Shown: positions 7,692-14,306 of the stretch, one piece after another
How the letters are laid out: each line of letters begins with the position of its first letter
Position numbering within the stretch: position 1 is the stretch's first letter
Assembly: GCA_017694735.1 (NCBI GenBank)
Contig: JADIMN010000051.1
Location: 1 to 15,106 of the forward strand
Length of the DNA stretch: 15,106 nucleotides
Origin: Candidatus Alectryobacillus merdavium
Lineage (GTDB): Bacteria > Bacillota_I > Bacilli_A > RFN20 > CAG-826
Direction: 5' to 3'
Position numbers and translations under genes: made by a program
The notes under the pieces: generated by a model
The model's database searches: none
Seen by the model: only the letters and a program-made list of their open reading frames with translations
Told to the model about the DNA's origin: nothing

Positions 7692-7720
7692 ATAATAATT
7701 ATTTAGAGTGATTTTGTCAA
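7692..7720 (-). promoter_or_regulatory. Strong sigma-A-type promoter of the TetR-ABC-ABC operon
   Basis: On the minus strand, a perfect -35 TTGACA (7720-7715) is separated by 17 nt from TATTAT (7697-7692). Transcription should start near 7685, giving a leader of about 28 nt that carries the operator and Shine-Dalgarno. The -35 box contains the TGA stop codon (7719-7717) of the upstream DUF368 gene. It is the best promoter match in the window. Confidence 0.85.
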
Positions 7721-8673
7721 ATAGTATTACTTGAACCGTCAACAGTTTTCGCTGATTTGTTGGAAAAATGAATTATTGACAAAATTAATATGAAACCAAC
7801 GATAAATAATATTGGTCCGATAATTACTTCAATCAATGATTTTGTGGTTGAAATGTCAAAAATTAAATATTCATTGACAATTTCCGGATTATAAAACATA
7901 CCAACAACACTAGAAATTGATAAACCTAATACGAAGTAATAAAATCCAATTTTAAATTTAGATAATAGATATGAAACTAACTTTGAAATTGAAATAATTC
8001 CAACTAAAAATCCTATAACTAATATAAGATAAAGAACAAAAACAATAGGTGAATTACTCCAATAAGTAAAGGATACTGAATTAATAAGTTCACCATATAT
8101 TCCAAAACTCATTAATAAACTAGTTGCACTAAGTCCAGGAATAATTTGTGTAAATCCGACTAATACAGCAATAAAGAATAAAGTAATATAAAACCACCAA
8201 TCTGGATCAGAAATTTGAGAAGCTAAATTTAAAGAACTAACATTAACAAAAATCGCACTTATTGAAACAGGAATTACAAGACCAATAATTAAAAGAGACA
8301 ATCTTTTAATAGTTAATTTTGAACCTTTAATTTCATCAATAATACTTTTAGTGCCTCCTAACATTAAACCAGCAAAAAGACACACAAGAGATATTGTAGA
8401 TAATTCAAGTAATTGTTCTACTCCAAAAAAACCTGCAACAAAACCAATTAATAAACCAATTAAAATTGGTAGCAAGAAAATGATGCAAGTAACAAATTTC
8501 TTTAATATGTTTCCAATAGCGTAGGTTAACTTGTCATAAAGTTTAAAAATAATAGAAATTTGTGCGGCACTAACACCTGGAACAATTACACCAATTCCAA
8601 TAAAAAAACCGAGCAATAAGCTTTTAAACCATGATTTTGTATTATATTTTGGTAATTCTTTTTCATTTTCCAT
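7717..8673 (-). CDS. DUF368 membrane protein (PopT-type undecaprenyl-phosphate translocase family)
   Basis: A 318-residue polytopic membrane protein with about eight hydrophobic segments. The two halves carry matching motifs: IVPGVSAAQISIIFKLYDKL (PGVSA at residues 32-36) and IIPGLSATSLLMSFGIYGEL (PGLSA at 179-183). This internal repeat with paired PG-x-SA loops is the hallmark of DUF368. Family members have been reported (PopT) to return undecaprenyl phosphate, the lipid carrier for peptidoglycan and teichoic acid, across the cytoplasmic membrane. The same role here is inferred from family membership. The ATG at 8671-8673 has no Shine-Dalgarno, and only 36 bp separate it from the divergent pth start. 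The TGA stop is embedded in the promoter of the TetR operon, so some read-through into that operon is possible. Both ends look complete. Confidence 0.88.
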   Translation of the reverse strand: MENEKELPKYNTKSWFKSLLLGFFIGIGVIVPGVSAAQISIIFKLYDKLTYAIGNILKKFVTCIIFLLPILIGLLIGFVAGFFGVEQLLELSTISLVCLFAGLMLGGTKSIIDEIKGSKLTIKRLSLLIIGLVIPVSISAIFVNVSSLNLASQISDPDWWFYITLFFIAVLVGFTQIIPGLSATSLLMSFGIYGELINSVSFTYWSNSPIVFVLYLILVIGFLVGIISISKLVSYLLSKFKIGFYYFVLGLSISSVVGMFYNPEIVNEYLIFDISTTKSLIEVIIGPILFIVGFILILSIIHFSNKSAKTVDGSSNTI

Positions 8674-8675
8674 AT

Positions 8676-8691
8676 TAGAATATTCTATAAT
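8676..8691. promoter_or_regulatory. Divergent DUF368 / pth promoter core with 12-bp palindrome
   Basis: Only 36 bp (8674-8709) separate the two divergent start codons. A perfect palindrome, TAGAATATTCTA, lies at 8676-8687. On the plus strand a consensus -10, TATAAT, at 8686-8691 predicts a start near 8698 and a 12-nt leader for pth; its -35 is poor. On the minus strand TATTAT (8692-8687), with a weak TTCCAT (8715-8710) 17 nt upstream, predicts a leader of only about 7 nt for the DUF368 gene. The two promoters overlap, so they may compete, and the palindrome could be a regulator site or chance. Confidence 0.4.
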
Positions 8692-8709
8692 ATTATTTGT
8701 AAAAGTGTT

Positions 8710-9306
8710 ATGGAAAAAAGTATATATTTAATTGTTGGTCTAGGTAATCCCGATAAAAAATATGAAGGAACTAGACATAATATAGGATTTATGGTGATTG
8801 ATTCCTTTTGTAAGAAAGAAAATATTAATTTAAATATTAATGATTTTTTTGCAATGTATAATAAAGTTAAACTATTTGATAAGGATGTAATAATTGCAAA
8901 ACCAATGACTTATATGAATAATTCTGGAATTTCTGTTTTTGAAATTGTAAAGTTTTTTAAAATTAAAACAGAAAACATTCTTATTATTCATGATGATCTA
9001 GATTTAAATGTTGGAGAGTTAAGATTGAAACCTAAAGGTTCAAGTGGCGGTCATAATGGATTAAAAAGTATTTTTACAAATTTGCAAAGTGAAGATATTA
9101 AAAGAATAAAAATTGGAATTGGAAAACCTAAATACAATACTATTGATCATGTTTTAACAAAATTTGATAAAGATGAAAAAGTATTAATCGATGAAGCAAT
9201 TGATAAAGCAAGCGATGCAATAATATATTATTTACAAAATAATTTTGATTTATGCATGTCCAAGTATAATCATAAAGAGAAAAAAGTAGAAGATGGAAGT
9301 AAATGA
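8710..9306 (+). CDS. pth: Peptidyl-tRNA hydrolase
   Basis: A 198-residue cytoplasmic enzyme that cleaves peptidyl-tRNA released from stalled or aborted ribosomes, recycling tRNA. All active-site residues of bacterial Pth are present: N13 and Y18 in GLGNPDKKYEGTRHNIGF, catalytic H23, N70 (MTYMNNSG), D95 (IHDDLDL) and N116 (GSSGGHNGLKSI). The later RIKIGIGKP motif is also present. The length is normal. The ATG at 8710 has no Shine-Dalgarno, and the predicted leader is only about a dozen bases. The 3' end overlaps mfd by 14 nt, the same pth-mfd neighbourhood as in Bacillus subtilis. It is the first gene of the plus-strand housekeeping operon. Confidence 0.97.
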   Translation: MEKSIYLIVGLGNPDKKYEGTRHNIGFMVIDSFCKKENINLNINDFFAMYNKVKLFDKDVIIAKPMTYMNNSGISVFEIVKFFKIKTENILIIHDDLDLNVGELRLKPKGSSGGHNGLKSIFTNLQSEDIKRIKIGIGKPKYNTIDHVLTKFDKDEKVLIDEAIDKASDAIIYYLQNNFDLCMSKYNHKEKKVEDGSK

Positions 9307-12300
9307 ATTTAAAAAAACACTGCAAAACTTAAATATTTTTTGCAAAAACACCTTTGAAATACAACAAAATATAAAAACGGATGAAGTTGTCGGAGTCGCT
9401 TATTATTCATCGTGGTTATTTTTAAATAATGATTCAAATGTAGTTATTGTTTCTCAAAACTTATATATCGCTCAACAAATTAGAGATCTTTTATATTCAA
9501 TATTAAATAAGGAAGATATTATCTATATACCTAGCGAAGAATTAGTAGCTGTTGAATATGTTGCTACAAGTAAAGAAATAGAAAGCGATAGAATATATGG
9601 CTTATATAAACTAGCAACCTCAAGCAGTAAAAAGATAATCATATTAAATTTAGCAGCATATTTAAGAATTTATCCAAAAAAGGAATTGCTTTTAAATTCT
9701 ATTATTAATTTAAAAGTAGGTGATGAGATTGATTACTATAAATTAAGAAATAAATTTTTAGAAATTGGATATAGTTTTGCTAATAAAATTGAAAAAACCG
9801 GAGATGTTTGTTTTAGAGGTTCTATTATTGATATATTCCCGTTAAATTATGATCAACCAGTTAGAATTGATCTTTTTGATAATGAAATAGAAAAAATTAA
9901 ACTTTTTGATATTGAATCACAATTATCGCAAAAAGAAATACCAAGTTTAAGTATTATTCCAAATACAGACATTTTATTAGATGAAAAAAATAATGCAGAA
10001 TTGCAGAATATTTTGAAAAATAAATTATATAACGAAATTATAAATTGTAATGATAAAACTAGATTAGAAGATAATATAAAAGAAGTTATTAATAATTTAA
10101 AGGAAAACAATATAGATATAAAACTTTATAAATATTTTTGTTTAGTTAATGAAAAATCAAATATAATATCTTATTTTAATAAAAACGATTATATTATTTA
10201 TACGAATAGTGAACAAATTGAAGTATCGAAGGAAAAATTATTACTTGATAGCAGCAAATTTTTAAATGAATTAGTTAAAAATTCAGAAAGCTTAAATGGT
10301 TTGTATTTATTTTATTCAGATTTAAATGATAATAATTTTTATAAAATAAAAAATTATGATTTTTATGATATAGATTTCTATTCTATAAATATCGAAAGAC
10401 CACTATTAAGAGCTGTTGATAAAAATACAGTCTATGTGTATTTAAAAAATTTATATGAACAAAATTATAAAATAATTTTTGTTTTTGATTATAAACAGCA
10501 AAAAGACTTCTTTATTTCTACTTATGCAGATAATGAAAATTGTTTAGAAATATTAAATAATTCAAGTTTTGCAATAGATTTTTTAAATATTGGTGCTATT
10601 TTTAAAGATTTAAAAATTGCTATTATTACTACTAATGAGTTATTTAATTATAGAAGCAATGGAAGTAGATTTTTATCTAGATTTAAAGCCTCTACTGTTT
10701 TAAAAAGTTTTAATGATCTAAATATTGGAGATTATGTTGTTCATGAAAAATATGGTATTTCAAAATATGATGGAATCAAGACTATAACATCTCAAGGTAT
10801 CACCACTGATTGTTTAAGATTAATATTTGCCGATGACGATGCACTTTATATTCCGGTTGAACAATTTAAATTAATAAGAAAATATGTTTCAAAAGAAGGA
10901 TACGAACCAAAACTTAGCAATCTTTTTACTAATAAATGGGAACTTACAAAAAGAAAGGTTAAAGAAAAGGTTTCTGAGCTTGCAATTGATTTGATGAATT
11001 TGTACTCAACTAGATTAAATATTAAAAGACCTCCATATCCAGAAGATGATTTCTTTCAAGAACAATTTGAAAAACAAGTACCATTTACTCTAACAAAAGA
11101 TCAAATTAAAGCAATTAAAGATATAAAATCTGATATGGCAAAAGATGTTCCTATGAATAGACTAATTTGTGGCGATGTTGGGTTTGGGAAAACCGAAGTA
11201 GCTTTTGTTGCAGCTTTTAAAGCTATAAGCACTGGTAAACAAGTATTGCTTCTTGCACCAACTACTCTACTTGCAAGACAACATTTTGAAAGAGCTCAAA
11301 TTAGATTTCATGATTTTGATGTTAGAATCACACTACTTACAAGATTTACAAAAGGAAAAGAATTTAGCAACGCGGTTGAAGATATAAAAAATGGAGCGAC
11401 TCATTTTGTTATTGGAACTCACAAAAGCTTATCTAAGAAAATTGAGTTTAAAGATTTAGGTTTAATAATTATTGATGAGGAACAACGATTTGGTGTTGAA
11501 CAAAAAGAACAATTAAAAGTAAAGAACAAAGCGGTAGATGTTATAACTCTTTCCGCAACCCCAATCCCAAGAACACTTCAATTATCATTAAGTGGTTTAA
11601 GAAGTTTATCTTTAATAAATACTGCACCAATTAATAGAGCACCAATACAAACTTTTTTAATTAAATACAATGAAAAGTTTGTTTACGAAGTTATTGAAAG
11701 AGAACTCGGAAGGGGCGGACAAACATATTATTTATATAATGATATTTTTTCTATGTATACAAGAGTTGAAAAACTAGAAAAAAACTTGCCAGGAGCAAGA
11801 ATTGCCTCAATCCATTCTAAGATGGATAAAAAAGAAATTGAGGATGTAATGGACTTATTTTATCAAGGTAAAATTGATGTTTTAGTATCAACTACAATTA
11901 TTGAAAATGGAATTGATGTATCAAATGCTAATTTATTAATCGTAGAAAACGCTGATAGATTTGGATTAGCTCAACTTTATCAAATAAAAGGAAGAGTTGG
12001 TAGAGGCGATAAACTTGCATATGCATATTTAATGTATAACGAATACAAAGACATAACTGAAGAAGGAAGAAAAAGATTAAAAACAATTAAAGAATTTACA
12101 GAATTTGGTTCTGGATATAAAGTTGCACAAAGAGATTTATTAATTAGAGGTGCCGGAGATCTACTTGGGAAAAATCAAAGCGGAAATATTAATGACGTTG
12201 GTATAGATTTATATTTAAAATTACTTAATCAGGCAATTAAAAAAGTAGAAAATAAGGAAGACGAAATAAGTGAAGAAAATAGTGAAAAAATTGATTCACT

Positions 12301-12757
12301 TAAAATTGATGTTAATGGTTATATTCCAGATGCTTATGCTGAAAATTCTAATAAAATAGAAATTTATGATTTGATTGATTCTTCAAACACCAAAGAAGAA
12401 TTAAAACAAGCAGTAAATAAAATAAAAGATATATATGGAGCAATTCCAGAAGAAAGTGTTAATTTAATTAAAATCAGAGAATTAAAAATCAAATTAAAAG
12501 AGAAAGTTTTTGATTCTTATAAAGAAACTTCAGATGTTATTTTTATATTATTAAATGATGATTTTTCAAATATTGATGGCATTGGTTATAAGTTATTTTC
12601 TATTTTAATTGGATTTAAAAATAATATTAAAATATCATATGAAAAAGGCAAAATTAAAATATTGTTATTTAAAAAATCTGAAAGCTGGTTTGCTTTATTA
12701 AATGATTTGGTTGATAGAATATTAAAGTTATATAATAATGAATATGAGATTAGATAA
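9293..12757 (+). CDS. mfd: Transcription-repair coupling factor (Mfd)
   Basis: A 1154-residue DNA translocase that binds RNA polymerase stalled at a lesion, pushes it off the DNA and recruits UvrA. The domain order is complete. The N-terminal UvrB-like module contains VCFRGSIIDIFPLN (about 161-175). The RNA-polymerase-interacting domain begins NIGDYVVHEKYGISKYDG (about 477-494). The superfamily 2 motor has Walker A GDVGFGKTE (627-635, K633), the DEEQ box (728-731), LSATPIPRT (about 756) and VSTTIIENGIDVSNANLL, followed by QIKGRVGRG. The C-terminal TRCF domain ends near the stop. Length and motifs match functional Mfd. The ATG at 9293 lies inside the end of pth (14-nt overlap) with no evident Shine-Dalgarno. 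Translation probably depends on ribosomes finishing pth. It overlaps rqcP at the 3' end. Confidence 0.97.
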   Translation: MEVNEFKKTLQNLNIFCKNTFEIQQNIKTDEVVGVAYYSSWLFLNNDSNVVIVSQNLYIAQQIRDLLYSILNKEDIIYIPSEELVAVEYVATSKEIESDRIYGLYKLATSSSKKIIILNLAAYLRIYPKKELLLNSIINLKVGDEIDYYKLRNKFLEIGYSFANKIEKTGDVCFRGSIIDIFPLNYDQPVRIDLFDNEIEKIKLFDIESQLSQKEIPSLSIIPNTDILLDEKNNAELQNILKNKLYNEIINCNDKTRLEDNIKEVINNLKENNIDIKLYKYFCLVNEKSNIISYFNKNDYIIYTNSEQIEVSKEKLLLDSSKFLNELVKNSESLNGLYLFYSDLNDNNFYKIKNYDFYDIDFYSINIERPLLRAVDKNTVYVYLKNLYEQNYKIIFVFDYKQQKDFFISTYADNENCLEILNNSSFAIDFLNIGAIFKDLKIAIITTNELFNYRSNGSRFLSRFKASTVLKSFNDLNIGDYVVHEKYGISKYDGIKTITSQGITTDCLRLIFADDDALYIPVEQFKLIRKYVSKEGYEPKLSNLFTNKWELTKRKVKEKVSELAIDLMNLYSTRLNIKRPPYPEDDFFQEQFEKQVPFTLTKDQIKAIKDIKSDMAKDVPMNRLICGDVGFGKTEVAFVAAFKAISTGKQVLLLAPTTLLARQHFERAQIRFHDFDVRITLLTRFTKGKEFSNAVEDIKNGATHFVIGTHKSLSKKIEFKDLGLIIIDEEQRFGVEQKEQLKVKNKAVDVITLSATPIPRTLQLSLSGLRSLSLINTAPINRAPIQTFLIKYNEKFVYEVIERELGRGGQTYYLYNDIFSMYTRVEKLEKNLPGARIASIHSKMDKKEIEDVMDLFYQGKIDVLVSTTIIENGIDVSNANLLIVENADRFGLAQLYQIKGRVGRGDKLAYAYLMYNEYKDITEEGRKRLKTIKEFTEFGSGYKVAQRDLLIRGAGDLLGKNQSGNINDVGIDLYLKLLNQAIKKVENKEDEISEENSEKIDSLKIDVNGYIPDAYAENSNKIEIYDLIDSSNTKEELKQAVNKIKDIYGAIPEESVNLIKIRELKIKLKEKVFDSYKETSDVIFILLNDDFSNIDGIGYKLFSILIGFKNNIKISYEKGKIKILLFKKSESWFALLNDLVDRILKLYNNEYEIR

Positions 12758-12998
12758 ATTTTTAAAAGTATCAAGACTTATTAAAAGAAGACCAATAGCA
12801 AAAGAAATATGCGATAATGGCCATATTTTAATTAATGGAAGAGTTGGAAAAGCCGGTAGTGAAGTAAAAGAAAACGATATATTAGAACTTCATTTAGGAT
12901 CAAAAATAATTAAAGCAAAAATATTAAAAGTTATGGAATATGCAAAAAAAGAAGACGCAGATTCTATGTTTGAAATCTTAGAAAATACAAATGCTTAA
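12744..12998 (+). CDS. rqcP: RqcP, S4-domain ribosome-associated quality-control factor
   Basis: An 84-residue S4 RNA-binding protein. The opening MRLDKFLKVSRLIKRR and the later ILINGRVGKAGSEVKENDIL closely match RqcP (YabO) of Bacillus. RqcP works with RqcH on the 50S subunit to add alanine tails to stalled chains. An ATG two codons upstream (12738) would give MNMRLDK. I chose 12744 because the family begins exactly at MRLDKFLK; neither ATG has a good Shine-Dalgarno. From 12744 the overlap with mfd is 14 nt. The gene ends 8 nt inside tilS. In B. subtilis yabO lies in the same mfd-to-ftsH region. RqcH is not in this window. Confidence 0.92.
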   Translation: MRLDKFLKVSRLIKRRPIAKEICDNGHILINGRVGKAGSEVKENDILELHLGSKIIKAKILKVMEYAKKEDADSMFEILENTNA

Positions 12999-14214
12999 AA
13001 TTGATTTAGATAAAAATAAAAAGTATATCCTCGCCTGTTCATATGGGCCAGATTCAATGGCTCTTTTTGATTTACTTTTAAAAAATAATTATGATTTTGT
13101 AGTGTGCTTTCTAAATTATAAAACAAGAGCTGAATCTGATATAGAAGAAGAAAAAATAACTGCTTTTTGCAGGGTTTTTTCAAAAAAATTGTATAAAGAA
13201 ATATATGATTTAAAAGATAAAAATGTTAATTTTGAAGCATTAGCAAGAAAAGCTAGGTATGATTTTTTTGTAGAAATTGCAAAAAAAGAAAACATTAAAG
13301 ATATTTTGATTGCTCATCATTTAGATGATTTAGTTGAAACATATTATTTACAAAAAAAGTCTAATAGAATTAATGAATTTTTAGGATTAACTTATAGAAG
13401 ATTATATGTTGATGATATTTATTTAGTTAGGCCTTTACTATGTTATGAAAAGAAAGAAATATTGGATTATTGCAAGGAAAATTCAATTGATTATTCAATT
13501 GATTACACAAATTTTGAAAATATACACCAAAGAAATATACTAAGAAACAAAGAACTTATTAATTTAAGCAAAAAAGACAAACTTAATATATTTAATCTTT
13601 GTAAAGAAAAAAATGAATTTTTAATTGATTTATATTTAAAAGTTGATAATGATGGAATATTTTTAAATAATTATGTATTAGATAATTTGAGTATTGAAGA
13701 CAAAAATAGAGCAGCTTTTCGTTTTTTAAAAAATAATGGAATGAATAATATTAAAAAGCATGATATTGATATATTATATAAACTTGATTTAAATAAAACC
13801 TATGAGTTAAATAACAAAATATTAGGTTTTTGCAATACTTTTTATGTAGCAATAAACAAATTATACTCTAATTTATATGAATTTAAATTTGATGAAATTC
13901 CTAACTCTTTTGGATTTGACCTTCAATGTTTTTTAGCAAAATATCCAAACTTTGAAGCAAATGATATAAAAATTGTTAATTTATCTAGATTTAAGAAAAT
14001 TTCACTATCCCATTATCAAAAAACACTAGACGAATATTTAAGAGAAATACATTTACCAAAAATATTGCGTAGTATTTGGCCTTGTGTAGTTGATAAAAAT
14101 AATAATTTAATATATTTTCCAAGATTTCAGGAAAATTATCAAATTAGACACGACATATTTAATATAGATATAAAAAATTTTCTTACAACATTTGATAAAA
14201 GAATATCGGATTAA
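12991..14214 (+). CDS. tilS: tRNA(Ile)-lysidine synthase
   Basis: A 407-residue enzyme that attaches lysine to C34 of the CAU-anticodon isoleucine tRNA with ATP, allowing AUA decoding. This is vital in a genome so rich in ATA codons. The N-type ATP pyrophosphatase domain has the PP-loop SYGPDS (residues 17-22), NYKTRAESD (about 41-49), FEALARKARYDFF, the AHHLDDLVET motif (108-117), an RPLL strand and the TNFENIHQRNILRN segment. The C-terminal half is diverged. The PP-loop is odd: Tyr18 stands where SGGxDS has its first Gly. Length is between the short mycoplasmal and the longer Bacillus forms. It starts 8 nt before the end of rqcP without a Shine-Dalgarno. tilS next to ftsH is a conserved Firmicutes arrangement, but hpt, usually between them, is absent. 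Confidence 0.94.
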   Translation: MLKIDLDKNKKYILACSYGPDSMALFDLLLKNNYDFVVCFLNYKTRAESDIEEEKITAFCRVFSKKLYKEIYDLKDKNVNFEALARKARYDFFVEIAKKENIKDILIAHHLDDLVETYYLQKKSNRINEFLGLTYRRLYVDDIYLVRPLLCYEKKEILDYCKENSIDYSIDYTNFENIHQRNILRNKELINLSKKDKLNIFNLCKEKNEFLIDLYLKVDNDGIFLNNYVLDNLSIEDKNRAAFRFLKNNGMNNIKKHDIDILYKLDLNKTYELNNKILGFCNTFYVAINKLYSNLYEFKFDEIPNSFGFDLQCFLAKYPNFEANDIKIVNLSRFKKISLSHYQKTLDEYLREIHLPKILRSIWPCVVDKNNNLIYFPRFQENYQIRHDIFNIDIKNFLTTFDKRISD

Positions 14215-14226
14215 ATTGTATTTTGC

Positions 14227-14255
14227 TTTATATTTAAAGAATTAATGTATATAAT
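14227..14255 (+). promoter_or_regulatory. Candidate ftsH promoter in the tilS-ftsH gap
   Basis: TTTATA (14227-14232, 4 of 6 matches to TTGACA) lies 17 nt before a perfect TATAAT (14250-14255). Transcription would start near 14262, leaving a leader of about 45 nt with a good AAGGAG. The 92-bp gap after tilS contrasts with the overlapping genes upstream and shows no GC-containing terminator hairpin. ftsH may therefore be read both from here and by read-through. Confidence 0.5.
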
Positions 14256-14260
14256 TTTAC

Positions 14261-14283
14261 TTATTTATTTTGCAAATAAATAA
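14261..14283. repeat. AT-only inverted repeat in the ftsH leader
   Basis: TTATTTATTT (14261-14270) and AAATAAATAA (14274-14283) pair perfectly across the 3-nt loop TGC, just upstream of the ftsH ribosome binding site (14291-14296). The stem has no G or C and no following T run, so it would be a weak hairpin and a poor terminator. It sits at the predicted transcription start and could be a protein-binding site or chance. Confidence 0.35.
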
Positions 14284-14306
14284 ATGACGAAAGGAGAAAC
14301 AAATTA

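Noticed and set aside
9140..9325. Small minus-strand ORF opposite the pth/mfd junction
   Set aside because: Antisense to two well-identified genes, dominated by Leu, Phe, Tyr and His as expected from reading AT-rich coding DNA backwards, with no ribosome binding site.
9853..10110. 85-codon minus-strand ORF inside mfd
   Set aside because: Lies wholly within the conserved Mfd reading frame; its hydrophobic Ser/Leu/Phe composition is a mirror of the sense codons, and there is no start signal.
12738..12743. Alternative rqcP start two codons upstream (MNMRLDK)
   Set aside because: The RqcP family begins at MRLDKFLK and no Shine-Dalgarno favours the upstream ATG; it cannot be fully excluded.
12586..12774. 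Minus-strand ORF opposite the end of mfd
   Set aside because: Shadow of the mfd coding sequence and rqcP start; no family resemblance and no ribosome binding site.
12995..13183. Minus-strand ORF opposite the start of tilS
   Set aside because: Fully antisense to the conserved TilS PP-loop domain, with low-complexity composition.
453..14214. Possible use of TGA as a tryptophan codon (mycoplasma-type code)
   Set aside because: All genes are full length with Trp always written as TGG and no internal TGA, despite extreme AT richness; TGA also ends pth and the DUF368 gene.
14261..14283. Inverted repeat considered as a rho-independent terminator of tilS
   Set aside because: The stem has no G-C pair and is followed by ATGACG, not a T run.
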